Counted from the first letter of the stretch, positions 9,063-18,927 are shown. The stretch: DNA of 64,000 bases from Tritrichomonas musculus (GCA_039105265.1 JAPFFF010000052.1:1036001-1100000), one strand, 5' to 3'. Made by a program: numbers and translations. Notes: generated by a model from the letters alone, not told the origin.

Positions 9063-12000
9063 ATGAGACTCTCCGAAGCTACTCCCGAAAAATTACAAGA
9101 ACTATTTGAATTGATAATAAACGAGAAACTACAACACGACTTTTCATATTATTGGAAATCACAAGAAGAATTCTATTATGACATCCGAGAATGTGCTAAG
9201 TATGAAGGGTACGATGGAGATTTAGACAACTATGATGCTATGTACTGGTATTTTAAAGGCAAGAACAACACACCCGCGCAACAACCTAAACAAGAAGAAC
9301 AACCCAAACAAGAAGAACCTCCCAAACAAGCTGAACAACCTCTCAAAACGGAAAACAACTCACAACAAGAAATCGTGAATCAAATAATGGAAAAATTAGA
9401 ATACTCCCCAAGAAGATGGGAGATCGACTTTGAGAGATTAGATAAGGACGGCAGACTCTTATTGCTTCCCAAATTGAAGGAATTCTTTGAAGAATATATA
9501 GATTCTTTGCCCATTATCGCCAAATACAAACTCGCTTTCAAAATTAAAAGTCAATGGCATTCTTATCAATTAACTCCTGAAATATACAACAAATTAATGG
9601 ATAATCTAACAGAAAAACACTTCATCTTCGATATAGAGAACGTTGTACCAGAATATTTTTATGAGAATGGAGCCGAAAAAATACCTGAATGGAGCCTCTT
9701 TGAAGCAGTTCGCTTTAGTGAATTTCAGAATATTAAGGCAAAAAATGACGTTGGAGGAAGTTTCTTTCAATATTTGGTACGTGAAAACTGTCCATCAAAT
9801 GTCTCAAAATATCTCAAGAAATTACAGATTTTCACTTCTCTCGTGGACAAAAAAGGCAAACAAAGAAAGGAATTGGACGATTGCTGCTTCATTTACGCCC
9901 TTCAACACACAGGATGCTATGATGATGACACACTAAACAAAATGCGCCTAAGGATTAATTCAAGATATCTCTCCCAAAAAGCTCTAAACGAACTATGTAC
10001 TGAGTTCAATATCCACGTCAAATTATCGTTTATCAACGAAGATGCAAAGTGTAAAAAACAGACTGTAAAATCTAGAAAAGATGGTTCAAAAAAGAGTTAT
10101 TTAGGTATAGAAAATGCCGAACCAAATAGAACTCATACAATGAATGTCTTCAATAAGCACTATTTTCTTGAGGAAATTACTCCTTTCAGCACGTATTATA
10201 TCAACCACCTAGATGCATGCGAAGAAGACAAATACAATAAAGAATACAAACAAGACCACTGGATTAATGCAAGATATTTCATGACATCATCAAATTTGGT
10301 CCGAACTCTCATGAAAAACAACTTCTTCGTCCCAATCACATTCGGTCAATATAAGGTCCTCAACACAGTTTTCTACAAAGAAGTAATCGACGATATTGAC
10401 CTTATAGACCTCGAATATAACGAAGAACAATGCACGAAACTAATCAAAGAGGACAAAAAGAAACTACTCCAAACAGACAACAAAACATATTGGTATGCCG
10501 ATTTTGAAGCAGATACATCAACAGAAATTCACAAACCTTTCCTCTGCGTCTTACAGAATAAAACAGGACGAATCAATAAAACTTTCCGAGGAGAAGACTG
10601 TAATAAACAATTACTAAATTATTTACCCGATGAAGCGGTCGTTTATTTCCGCAATTTAGCGTATGATATCAGAATGCTGGCTTCTTTCGGACTCGCCAAA
10701 TCCATCATCAAAGGCACAAAAACAATGAAGGCGGATATAAAATATCTCAACAAAACAATTCATCTCAAAGACTCTTTACCAATTCTTTCCTGTAAATTAT
10801 CTCAATTACCCTCAATGTTTGACATTCCTGACATACAAAAAGAGATATTTCCATACAAATATTATACTCTTGATCGCCTCCAAACTAACATTGGTACAAT
10901 AAATGAAGCAGGAGAAAATGAAGATAAAATTTGGACAGATGAAGACTACAATTTATTCAACACCAATATCGATAAAATATCTGGCTGCCGAATAGACGAA
11001 AACCATTTTGACATGTGGAAATATGCAGAATTTTACTGCCAGCAAGACGTTAATATCCTCAGAATCGGATTCAATAAACTGCGTGAAGGATTCATCAAAG
11101 ACTTTAAAGTCGACCCATTTAATTTTATCAGCATATCGTCTCTCGCAAACGAAGTCTTCAATCAAAGAGTCTATTATCCTAACCAAAATCTCTATAAATT
11201 AGGCGGTCATGTGAGATATTTTTGCTCAAAGGCGATATATGGAGGTAGATGTATGACGGCATATAACAAGAAATGGCATGTCGAGAAGAATCTCTGCGAT
11301 TTTGATGCAGTATCATTATATCCTTCCGCAATGAGTAGATTATACACAGTCGAAGGAAAGCCCAAAGTAATACAGAATGACCAACTCAACTATAATTTCC
11401 TCTCCCAACAGTCAGCATACATTGTCGAAATCGAAATAACAAAAATAAAAAAGCATTATGCATTTCCGTTAATCGTTCAAAAAATAAATGGCCTAAACAG
11501 AAATAACGACATACTCTCAGAAGGAAATACCATTAAAATGGCTGCACAGCAGACTCTCGCTTTGCGAGTGGTTGTTGATAATATTACTTTGGAGGACTTT
11601 ATTGAGTTTCAGCAAATAGAATTCAATATACTGAGAGGATATTACTGGGATGGAAAGAAAGATTATCGTATTCAAGAATGTATCAGAGAGATATTCGATA
11701 AACGACTCGAATATAAGAAGCAGAAGAATCCTTTGCAAAATCTCTACAAACTCATCATGAATTCCTGCTACGGCAAAACAATAGAGAGGCCAGTAGATAA
11801 AGACTATAAATATCTTCATGAAGGAGATGAACTCGACAAATATTGGGCAAAAAACTATAACAAAATTGTCGAAGATATTCAGTTAAACAACTCTGACATC
11901 CATGCAATAAAGACCCTCAAACAAATAGATAATCACTTCAATTTCTCTCTATTAGGCATCCAAGTTTTGTCAATGTCCAAGAGAATAATGAACGAAGTTA

Positions 12001-12518
12001 TGTGTCTTGCTTTCGATATAGGCTGCTATATTTATTACCAAGATACTGATAGTATGCATATAGAATCTGCCGATTTACCGAAACTCGAAAAGGCCTTCCG
12101 CGAGAAATATAACCGCGAACTTATCGGGAAAAATTTAGGACAATTCCATTCAGATTTCCCAGAAATAAACGGCCACAATGAGATGCCTGAATCTATTGAA
12201 TCATTCTTCTTGATGAAGAAAATGTATGTAGATAAACTGCAAGATTCTACTGGAGATATTGACTATATGATACGAGGCAAGGGACTAACTCAGAATTCTA
12301 TCAAATATAAATTCAATGAAGAGTTTCAAGGAGATGTTATGAAGCTTTATGAAACACTATATAACGGAAATTCCATCACATTCGACCTAACAAAAGGACA
12401 ACCTTGCTTCGAAATGAATAAAAATATGACCGTATCGACAAGAAAAAAATTCGAGAGATGTATCAAAACAGACTATGCTGAAGGAGATATTACTCAATAT
12501 TTTAATAATCCAATTTAA
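9063..12518 (+). CDS. POLB: Maverick protein-primed DNA polymerase B with N-terminal OTU-like region
   Basis: Replicates the element by protein priming, as in the Polinton/adenovirus/phi29 class of family B polymerases. Starting at ATG 9063 gives about 1151 residues. Exonuclease motifs are seen near residues 478 (WYADFEAD), 528 (YFRNLAYD) and 658 (YCQQDV). Polymerase motif A lies near 745 (DFDAVSLYPS), motif B near 899 (NSCYGKT) and motif C near 992 (YQDTDS). The first third is extra to the polymerase. A short module near residues 25-60 (YEGYDGDLDNYDAMYWYFKG) is followed by Gln/Pro/Lys repeats, and residues about 270-370 (DDCCFIYAL through HYFLEE) have the Cys/His spacing and context of an OTU-like cysteine protease. 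The OTU call is inference from weak motifs. The gene runs towards the integrase on the other strand, overlapping it by 17 bases. Confidence 0.92.
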   Translation: MRLSEATPEKLQELFELIINEKLQHDFSYYWKSQEEFYYDIRECAKYEGYDGDLDNYDAMYWYFKGKNNTPAQQPKQEEQPKQEEPPKQAEQPLKTENNSQQEIVNQIMEKLEYSPRRWEIDFERLDKDGRLLLLPKLKEFFEEYIDSLPIIAKYKLAFKIKSQWHSYQLTPEIYNKLMDNLTEKHFIFDIENVVPEYFYENGAEKIPEWSLFEAVRFSEFQNIKAKNDVGGSFFQYLVRENCPSNVSKYLKKLQIFTSLVDKKGKQRKELDDCCFIYALQHTGCYDDDTLNKMRLRINSRYLSQKALNELCTEFNIHVKLSFINEDAKCKKQTVKSRKDGSKKSYLGIENAEPNRTHTMNVFNKHYFLEEITPFSTYYINHLDACEEDKYNKEYKQDHWINARYFMTSSNLVRTLMKNNFFVPITFGQYKVLNTVFYKEVIDDIDLIDLEYNEEQCTKLIKEDKKKLLQTDNKTYWYADFEADTSTEIHKPFLCVLQNKTGRINKTFRGEDCNKQLLNYLPDEAVVYFRNLAYDIRMLASFGLAKSIIKGTKTMKADIKYLNKTIHLKDSLPILSCKLSQLPSMFDIPDIQKEIFPYKYYTLDRLQTNIGTINEAGENEDKIWTDEDYNLFNTNIDKISGCRIDENHFDMWKYAEFYCQQDVNILRIGFNKLREGFIKDFKVDPFNFISISSLANEVFNQRVYYPNQNLYKLGGHVRYFCSKAIYGGRCMTAYNKKWHVEKNLCDFDAVSLYPSAMSRLYTVEGKPKVIQNDQLNYNFLSQQSAYIVEIEITKIKKHYAFPLIVQKINGLNRNNDILSEGNTIKMAAQQTLALRVVVDNITLEDFIEFQQIEFNILRGYYWDGKKDYRIQECIREIFDKRLEYKKQKNPLQNLYKLIMNSCYGKTIERPVDKDYKYLHEGDELDKYWAKNYNKIVEDIQLNNSDIHAIKTLKQIDNHFNFSLLGIQVLSMSKRIMNEVMCLAFDIGCYIYYQDTDSMHIESADLPKLEKAFREKYNRELIGKNLGQFHSDFPEINGHNEMPESIESFFLMKKMYVDKLQDSTGDIDYMIRGKGLTQNSIKYKFNEEFQGDVMKLYETLYNGNSITFDLTKGQPCFEMNKNMTVSTRKKFERCIKTDYAEGDITQYFNNPI

Positions 12519-14205
12519 AGCGCGGTACTAATTGTCTCATATTTTTTTGGTCCGTTACTTCATACAAACCATTCTTGAACCCAACAACTCTATACTTTCC
12601 TGGCTGTACATTGGACCTTCTCTTCATCATTCCATCCTTTTCGTTATACAATTTTACCGACATCCCTTTTGGCAAATAGAATCCTTTACTCGTCATTATG
12701 TCATAATTCTCTTTACAGATATTCATCACAATCAACGATTCCAGTTCTTTATCTTCATGAACCATCTTTGGAGAGACACTTTTTCCGGCATATTTTGAGA
12801 GTGTTTTATGAGGAGCGTTATTATATTGCCTCACTAATTCTTCCATTATCGATGGAGTAATTATCCCAATTCCCATATTGTAAGCCATATCTCTCAGTGT
12901 CCTGATGACTCTATCTATCAGTCCCAAAGAACTGTGCATCGGGTCTGTTTTTACCTGTTTTTGCTCCTTTTTCATGAAGTCTGGATAGTTTCCCATTCTC
13001 ATTCTTGGTGCAGTTTGCCACTCAATTCCATGTGTCCTATAGTATTCTTGTGCCTTTCTTGAGTTAAAAGAACCCTCTCCATCAAACGTCAAGCTCTTTA
13101 TTACAACACCAGATTGCAGCAATTTATCGAGGGTTTTCAGGTATGTATCTGCTGATTTATCTAATTTGGCGAATCTCTGATGCTTTTCTTCTTTCTCTTC
13201 TCCAAACAATATCTGGTTGACCAACGCAACATACAAATATCTTGTATTGACATTTAACATGACCAAATAACATAATTTATCAACAAACATCAAATCAATA
13301 ATATAAGAATTTCTTGACGAAACTTTATGGAGCTGATACATCTTCGCGTTCTTTTTCAGCGGAAAGTATGAAGTATGTTCTGATTCCTTGACCTGCTTCT
13401 CGGGAAACAAATTCTTCAAAGCTCTTATTTTACTCTCTGTTTTGAACCCAATAATATTTTGCTCCTGAGGAATTTCATAAGCCGTATATGTTGTTGGCTG
13501 GAAATAAAATTTATTGACGTATCTATTGTATCTCTCGTCTTCGGACAAACTACTCTCTCCCCAACCCCTACTGACTCTATTGAATTCCTCTTTATCTAGT
13601 AGTCTCTCATGATTGAATACCACAAAATCATTCAATTTATCCGTGAAAGTATTCCTCAAAATAGGTCTTTGAGGTCTGTCAGAATCTCTTCTCTTTTGCC
13701 ATTCCTCAGTGAAAATATTGTATAATCTCCTGAAATCGTCTTCATTTATCGGTAATTTACCATTTTCTTTCAGCAAATCTCGTGCCTGATTTATGGTGTA
13801 TCTCTGCTTGTTATTCAACTTTTCGAATAGTTTATTCTTGCATTTTTGGTATTTATTCATATAATTTTTGTGCCTCTGATAATCGATGCTATGAAGGAGT
13901 TTATCATGTATTTCAGCATAATTTATCGATATGAAATTTCTTATATTCCTATAATCGTTCTCAGTAAATATTTTGTCATAATTGTATTTGGGTTCTCTAT
14001 CGCTCCATATATCATGTTTATAATGAAAATCTTCTGTTAAAGTATTGTGAATTTTTCTGCAAATCCATTTTCTGATTGCCTCAAAGATGAAGTTAAAATC
14101 GTTGTTTCCCTCTATCGCTTCAATATCTGCTTTATATCTTGGTTCTTCTGTTATAGAGGTTATTATTTCATCCGTGTTATTGTAAAGCAATTTAGTTATA
14201 TCCAT
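12502..14205 (-). CDS. INT: Maverick integrase (retroviral-type)
   Basis: Joins element ends to target DNA. The start is placed at ATG 14205, because the upstream extension to 14322 would lie opposite another small gene. About 567 residues. The core shows an RNase H-like integrase pattern: IIDLMFVDKLCYLVMLNV near residue 300, then SLTFDGEGSFNSRKA near 375, then SLGLIDRVIRTLRDMAYN and LVRQYNNAPHKTLS. The C-terminus (GKYRVVGFKNGLYEVTD, LVPRFKLDY) resembles the chromo/SH3-like tail of Polinton and Ty3-type integrases. The N-terminal 250 residues are basic and unassigned. It is convergent with the polymerase gene. Confidence 0.88.
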   Translation of the reverse strand: MDITKLLYNNTDEIITSITEEPRYKADIEAIEGNNDFNFIFEAIRKWICRKIHNTLTEDFHYKHDIWSDREPKYNYDKIFTENDYRNIRNFISINYAEIHDKLLHSIDYQRHKNYMNKYQKCKNKLFEKLNNKQRYTINQARDLLKENGKLPINEDDFRRLYNIFTEEWQKRRDSDRPQRPILRNTFTDKLNDFVVFNHERLLDKEEFNRVSRGWGESSLSEDERYNRYVNKFYFQPTTYTAYEIPQEQNIIGFKTESKIRALKNLFPEKQVKESEHTSYFPLKKNAKMYQLHKVSSRNSYIIDLMFVDKLCYLVMLNVNTRYLYVALVNQILFGEEKEEKHQRFAKLDKSADTYLKTLDKLLQSGVVIKSLTFDGEGSFNSRKAQEYYRTHGIEWQTAPRMRMGNYPDFMKKEQKQVKTDPMHSSLGLIDRVIRTLRDMAYNMGIGIITPSIMEELVRQYNNAPHKTLSKYAGKSVSPKMVHEDKELESLIVMNICKENYDIMTSKGFYLPKGMSVKLYNEKDGMMKRRSNVQPGKYRVVGFKNGLYEVTDQKNMRQLVPRFKLDY

Positions 14206-14223
14206 TTTTTTATTTGGTAGAAA

Positions 14224-14415
14224 ATGTCTCAAGAACAGCCCGCTCTCCTCCCTCTCAAAAACTGGCACGGTAGAAAAACTTTCGCCACTCCTACTCTGAA
14301 ACAACTCAAATCTCGTCTCCAATATTATCGAAGGATATTAAGCCAAACACCTCCCACGGACCCCAAAAAAATAGCAAAAAAGAGAAGATTCAACGAAAAT
14401 ATGACAGAGATATGA
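14224..14415 (+). CDS. Small basic Maverick protein (63 aa)
   Basis: Divergent from the integrase with only 18 bases between the two ATGs, which argues for a real gene using a shared promoter. The product is rich in Lys/Arg/Pro (PLKNWHGRK, LKSRLQYYRRIL, KKIAKKRRFNENM) and could bind nucleic acid. No family recognised. Confidence 0.5.
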   Translation: MSQEQPALLPLKNWHGRKTFATPTLKQLKSRLQYYRRILSQTPPTDPKKIAKKRRFNENMTEI

Positions 14416-14483
14416 AGGTAAGAAATCTGTTAAATAGAGCTGTTAGCAATCTTTACTCCTGAAAATTTTTTGTTATTCAAATA

Positions 14484-14963
14484 ATGTCTGGAACTCTCCG
14501 ACAAGCTCGTATACTGTCATCAGAAGCAAAAAGCAAGAACAATACATCAATTTCGCAAGAACAGAATACCAATATCCACATAACATATCCTAATGTCCCT
14601 CAACTTAACGCCTCAAAAACAGTCTCCAGAAGCAATTCGCTGTCTGATTTAAAGAACTACAATCAGCTTGACTCCCTTGAGCAAAAAAATAAATTTCTTG
14701 AAATGCTCGTTTCTGTCTATGAGGACAATCCACTAAAAGTGAATGCTTATCTCGTTTGTAATACCACATCTCTCATGAATATGATTAAACTCTTGACCGA
14801 CGCAGATATTGCCTGTAATTCCTGTTGTTCCTCCGATAAATTGATATATATTTCGAAAATTCTCATAACGAAAAACAACAAGACAGAAGACATGAAATAT
14901 GCCTACAATGACATCTACTCACAGTTCATAAAATATGGTGTGAGTATGAAAATATGTTGCTGA
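14484..14963 (+). CDS. Conserved small Maverick protein, MSGTLRQARILSSE family (159 aa)
   Basis: A clear paralogue exists at 57922-58563 in the Maverick remnant. Both begin MSGTLRQARILSSE, have a polar low-complexity stretch of different length, and then share a folded half (KNKFLEMLV..YE.NPLKVN, KILIT, MKYAYN.IYSQFIKYG). In both elements the gene is convergent with the 3' end of the fibre-like gene. Conservation of sequence and position shows it is a genuine structural or replication accessory. Function unknown. Confidence 0.75.
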   Translation: MSGTLRQARILSSEAKSKNNTSISQEQNTNIHITYPNVPQLNASKTVSRSNSLSDLKNYNQLDSLEQKNKFLEMLVSVYEDNPLKVNAYLVCNTTSLMNMIKLLTDADIACNSCCSSDKLIYISKILITKNNKTEDMKYAYNDIYSQFIKYGVSMKICC

Positions 14964-15011
14964 AACTCACGACTGCAACAAAGTTGCCGGCATAAGTCTC
15001 AAAATATGTGT

Positions 15012-15264
15012 TTAAGATTTGAAAATAGCCAATATATGTTCGTTTATTTTTGCACTTACTTTGCCCACAATACTTTGTTGAATCTTCAAAGTCATGGCAT
15101 AATCCTCGTCCAAAATCCTTCCGTCATATAGAATTACATCTCCTATTTGATACAAATTAGCGTCATCGACATAAAATAAATAGTCTCCGTGTGAAGCGAA
15201 TTTGACGCATCCGTTTTCTGAATCTACCTCTACTATAACACCAACAAATTCCTTCCATGAACCG
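15012..15264 (-). pseudogene. 3' portion of the Maverick fibre-like gene, cut off by the inserted element
   Basis: The minus strand here encodes a segment (WKEFVGV, GDYLFYVDDANLYQIGD, LKIQQSIVGKVSAKI) that is plainly related to the C-terminal end of the protein at 56744-57925. It ends where the inserted 7-kb element begins. The remaining part of the gene lies on the other side of that element, directly after the repeated AACCG. Confidence 0.85.
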
Positions 15265-15594
15265 AGTAGTAATGTGGAGACGCTGTGGACCCCCAGATAA
15301 TATTATCAAACTCGCCTATTCTGAGGGGGGTATAATCAATAGGTCAGTTTCGGAAATCAGTAGTTTGATCCGCCTAGTCAGTCATGGATCAAAACCAGCG
15401 AAAGTTGATCATTATCGGGTGTTTTACAGTGTTTATCGATCATGTGTTTCATGTGTGAAAACCATCAAAAATAGCGTTTATGAGTGTCGCGAGCGAGTGT
15501 CGCGAAGGTGTTTAAAAATGTGTGAATGAGTGAGTGTGATGTCGTGAATGGTGATCGGAAACGATGATCGATGAAGGTGAGTGTGATTGATGTG
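15265..15594 (+). repeat. Left 330-bp terminal inverted repeat of the inserted element
   Basis: No difference from the reverse complement of 21984-22313 was found by eye. An 86-codon open frame inside it appears in both copies only because the copies are identical. Confidence 0.93.
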
Positions 15595-15634
15595 AAAGTT
15601 AATCATTAAAACTAATTTTTTAACGAGAACACAA

Positions 15635-16327
15635 ATGACAAGTACTTTCGAAACACTATTTAAGAAGTGGCAAGATGGTGATAAAACGATTGATCTATCG
15701 CTATATGAGTTCACAAATGAAGAAATCGATGAGATATTCAAACATCACGATTGTGTTGTAGTTCGATATCCAGAGAATAAACGATATGATGGATGTATGA
15801 CGATATATCGAAATAGTAATCCCGATCGATGGATGAGAGTTCGTATTGATGATTTTTTGAGAGATCCGAATAAGATGTTCGTTAAAGATACTTACACCAT
15901 GATGAAACATGGAAAGTATACACCGAAAAAGAAATCGATCGATCCAAAAGAACAACAACGATTAGACTATGAACAAAAGTTGAGAGAGTCAATGAAAGCT
16001 GAAGACTGTGAGTTGATTAGTAAATATGTTAATTCGAAAAAGACCGTGTTATATATCTATGATGGATTTGAATATCAAACAACACCAGCTAGATGGAATG
16101 GTGGTTATCGATCTCATAAAAGTAAGTGTCCACGATATACTCAAAACTATATAAAGAAGATGTTTGAAGATGAGGGGTGTGAACTCATCAGTGAATATAA
16201 AAACCAAAAATCGAAATTGAAATACCGATATGATGGTGTCGTTTATGAAGTTGTTTTCAATGATTGGAAGTTCTTTAATAGTCGTCCACATCTCGGTAGA
16301 AGAGTATCACATCATGATGTGTTGTAA
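15635..16327 (+). CDS. Two-repeat DUF723-like protein of the inserted element (230 aa)
   Basis: Starts at ATG 15635, 14 bases after the run TTTTTTAACGAGAACACAA, which recurs before other genes of this element. Two similar units occur near residues 125-165 (EDCELISKYVNSKKTVLYIY) and 185-220 (EGCELISEYKNQKSKLKYRY). The pattern resembles the small DUF723-type module seen in phages, giant viruses and homing-endonuclease-like proteins, where it is thought to bind DNA. That assignment is from memory of the motif and is tentative. Residues 1-110 are unassigned. No counterpart exists in the large Maverick, and the gene is flanked by the TIR on one side and the subterminal repeat on the other, which suggests it was acquired separately. 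Confidence 0.6.
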   Translation: MTSTFETLFKKWQDGDKTIDLSLYEFTNEEIDEIFKHHDCVVVRYPENKRYDGCMTIYRNSNPDRWMRVRIDDFLRDPNKMFVKDTYTMMKHGKYTPKKKSIDPKEQQRLDYEQKLRESMKAEDCELISKYVNSKKTVLYIYDGFEYQTTPARWNGGYRSHKSKCPRYTQNYIKKMFEDEGCELISEYKNQKSKLKYRYDGVVYEVVFNDWKFFNSRPHLGRRVSHHDVL

Positions 16328-16395
16328 ATAGAAGTAATCGAATGAACCTGTTATTTTTGTTGATTTCGATGTGACGTACGCGACAATTAATACAC

Positions 16396-16503
16396 GATAA
16401 TCGGATGCGATGATTTGATGTTGATTTCATAGGATAGAATTGGACCCCTAGATAATTGGATGTGTTATACGCGATAAGTTTCGGTGGTGTTGATGTGTCG
16501 CGA
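16396..16503 (+). repeat. Left subterminal inverted repeat of the inserted element
   Basis: This is an imperfect inverted copy of 21838-21950, sharing ATTGGACCCCTAGATAATTGG and GTTGATGTGTCGCGA with scattered substitutions. On the right the copy follows the TIR within about 30 bp. On the left the 230-residue gene lies between TIR and copy. Confidence 0.75.
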
Positions 16504-16545
16504 TGGTTGTGAGTTGTGTTTATACACCATAAATTTTTAACGAGT

Positions 16546-18243
16546 ATGAAAATAATGAACAGATACGATAACAACACAGATATCACTGAAGTCGCTACTG
16601 AAGATCTTGAAAAGATGATGTTGATGATTGGTCACGATGAAGATACGTTAAAAATATTACGTGATGAACATGGCAATGAAAACCGATATCGAAATGAATT
16701 AATTGACTATATCATCGATTTCGCTCTAGAACGTGGATTCGATGACGATCAACCATATTATAACAGTCTCTACTGGTTCTTCAGAGGTTCACAAACCAAC
16801 GCTGAACGTGAAGCTGAAACCGAAGAGTTCATTAACGGAATGATGAATATAGGTTATCAACCAAAGATCAAACACATTGGTGTTCCACACGCACCAAAAC
16901 ATACACGTCCACCAGTGAGATATGTCGATACTGATGACTATAAACGACGTCAACAGAAGAAAGTTGATGATAGATTCTTTAATGATTTACGATCACATCC
17001 ACGAGTAGAATATGATCCATTAACGAAACTAATGAGATCAACACTCAATAAGAAGTTCGTTGATAGTGTTCGTAAAGAGAGTGATCAGATAAAAACATCG
17101 AAAGTGAACTATAAACAGATGTTAGATAAACTCATTCGTGAAAGACCCATACTTGGTCCACTTCCACCTGGTGAATTACTAGAGTTGAAACCATATTCGT
17201 TACAACTATTCGAGAAGAACAATCGTGATTTAATCGACTATTTCGAAACATTCGGACATGAATTTACAAGTAAGAATGATGAGTATTTAACCGTTAACAA
17301 ACCAAACGATGAAGTGAAAGCGTTAGCGGCGTATCAGATGAAGAAGTATCATGGATCACACATCGAAAACAAAACTCGTGATAAGAATCCAATCGTTGTA
17401 TACTACTTGAACGAGATACATAAACTTGATGACATATTCAACTATCTCGAAAACACAGTTTATAAGAATGAACGTAAACCATTCAAAATAACGTTTAATC
17501 TAAGTGGTATATTCGAGATACCAAAGAAACTTGGTGATGAAATTACTGAATACACCTACGAAGATCGTGAGATATGTCCAACTAAATACAAAAACGATTC
17601 CAACATACCAATTCTGATTCAATTAAACGATGAACTCAATAGAGTGAAGTTCTATATCGAATCAATCCTCTTCAATTACTCAACGACTGAATCGAATGTG
17701 AAACTCATTTACGTTACATCAATCGCTTTCACGGTATCGAGATTGGTTAAAGTTACTGGTAAAGTGAGTTTACCGAAAGAGTTAGTTTCATCAAAAATGA
17801 TCATTGCTGATAACGATGATGATGGTCTCTGTTGGTATCGATTTCTGAGTATATGTTTGAATCCACAGTTGAAGAACACCAAAAAGTATGATCTCGCTAA
17901 ACGTACATCAGCCGCTAGAAAACTTCTATGTATGGATCATGGTGTGTCATACTCAACGAAACCAACTAAAGTCGCTCAATCGATAATCAATTCGTTCAAT
18001 GGTATGTCGATAGAAGAGATGAAAGAGTCCGCTATGAAAAATCACATTAACGTCAACATCTACAGCTATGATAAAGACTCTCACTGTTACGATATTCAAG
18101 ATCAATGGTATGACGAATCGAATCAGAATACATTCAACGCTCTTCTATATTCTGACGGTGTTGTATGTCACATCGAAATCCATAAACTTGAGTACATCAG
18201 CGACTGCTGTTGGATTGACTTGACACCAAACAAGTGCTTCTAA
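16546..18243 (+). CDS. OTU-like protein related to the N-terminal region of the Maverick polymerase ORF
   Basis: The start is placed at ATG 16546, directly after TTTTTAACGAGT. A second ATG at 16555 is possible. The N-terminus (ATEDLEKMM, RGFDDDQPYYNSLYWFFRG) matches the first 60 residues of the Maverick polymerase ORF (ATPEKLQELF, YEGYDGDLDNYDAMYWYFKG). Near residue 423 the segment DDDGLCWYRFLS has the Asp-Gly-x-Cys arrangement of OTU cysteine proteases, and HIEIHK near residue 540 could supply the histidine. It may act on ubiquitin-like or viral substrates, which is inference. The gene is tail-to-tail with the capsid-type gene on the other strand and overlaps it. Confidence 0.65.
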   Translation: MKIMNRYDNNTDITEVATEDLEKMMLMIGHDEDTLKILRDEHGNENRYRNELIDYIIDFALERGFDDDQPYYNSLYWFFRGSQTNAEREAETEEFINGMMNIGYQPKIKHIGVPHAPKHTRPPVRYVDTDDYKRRQQKKVDDRFFNDLRSHPRVEYDPLTKLMRSTLNKKFVDSVRKESDQIKTSKVNYKQMLDKLIRERPILGPLPPGELLELKPYSLQLFEKNNRDLIDYFETFGHEFTSKNDEYLTVNKPNDEVKALAAYQMKKYHGSHIENKTRDKNPIVVYYLNEIHKLDDIFNYLENTVYKNERKPFKITFNLSGIFEIPKKLGDEITEYTYEDREICPTKYKNDSNIPILIQLNDELNRVKFYIESILFNYSTTESNVKLIYVTSIAFTVSRLVKVTGKVSLPKELVSSKMIIADNDDDGLCWYRFLSICLNPQLKNTKKYDLAKRTSAARKLLCMDHGVSYSTKPTKVAQSIINSFNGMSIEEMKESAMKNHINVNIYSYDKDSHCYDIQDQWYDESNQNTFNALLYSDGVVCHIEIHKLEYISDCCWIDLTPNKCF

Positions 18244-18927
18244 CGATGTTCTGATCTCTTCTTCGAACTCACCGAGTATACGATTTGGATATAGACGCCA
18301 AGCTTGTAATGCGAGTTGATCTGTGAATGGAATGATGAGATCGAGTTTAACATCAACCAATTTACCACCTTCGAATTTCGATATTGGAATGTAAACACCG
18401 CACTTGCATGGCATGTAGTTCATGACGTTCTCCCATATAGAGTGTGCGTGTGGATTAGCAGCTTTAGCATCTCTAGCTTTGATTGAATTGTAAGCGAATG
18501 ATTCACGAATGAGTTCATCTTGACGATATGTGTCAATGAGTTTACCGTTAACCCAGAATCTACAATCTTCGATGAATTCGACAGCATCTTTGAAACCAAT
18601 GAATATACGATTCAAACCTTCAGTATCACGTAATGAGATGTCACCTTCATTGATATCGTTTTGAAGTTTAACTTTGAATTCAACTGTTGCATTGATGAAA
18701 CCTTTTTCGATTTGGCTGATTGTGTGTCCAGAATGAGTTAACTTTAAACGTGTTTTGGTACCGACTGGCATGGGAACATCTTTGTTTTGAAACTCTTCAG
18801 TAACGAATGAGAATGTGTTGTCACCACCGTTTTTCTGTACTAGATTTCGAAGTGTATCGTTGAAGAACTCCAAGATATCACCTTCATCGTTTCCACTATT
18901 CTTGAACTGCGCGTTCTGATATGTCAT
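18145..18927 (-). CDS. Major-capsid-type protein of the inserted element
   Basis: The product (MTYQNAQFKNSGNDEGDILE) aligns along its length with the N-terminal region of the major capsid protein at 25896-27785, sharing RNLVQKNGGDNTFSF, VGTKTRLKLTHSGHTISQIE, FVNGKL-type and PFTDQLALQAWRLYPN segments. That region corresponds to the first jelly-roll half of Polinton capsids. The element is incomplete overall, so this is best read as a fossil part. The start codon follows a T7 run at about 20 bases. Confidence 0.75.
   Translation of the reverse strand: MTYQNAQFKNSGNDEGDILEFFNDTLRNLVQKNGGDNTFSFVTEEFQNKDVPMPVGTKTRLKLTHSGHTISQIEKGFINATVEFKVKLQNDINEGDISLRDTEGLNRIFIGFKDAVEFIEDCRFWVNGKLIDTYRQDELIRESFAYNSIKARDAKAANPHAHSIWENVMNYMPCKCGVYIPISKFEGGKLVDVKLDLIIPFTDQLALQAWRLYPNRILGEFEEEIRTSLEALVWCQVNPTAVADVLKFMDFDVTYNTVRI

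Noticed and set aside
15265-15529. 86-codon open frame repeated at both ends of the inserted element
   Set aside because: It is present twice only because the TIRs are identical. No independent sign of coding.
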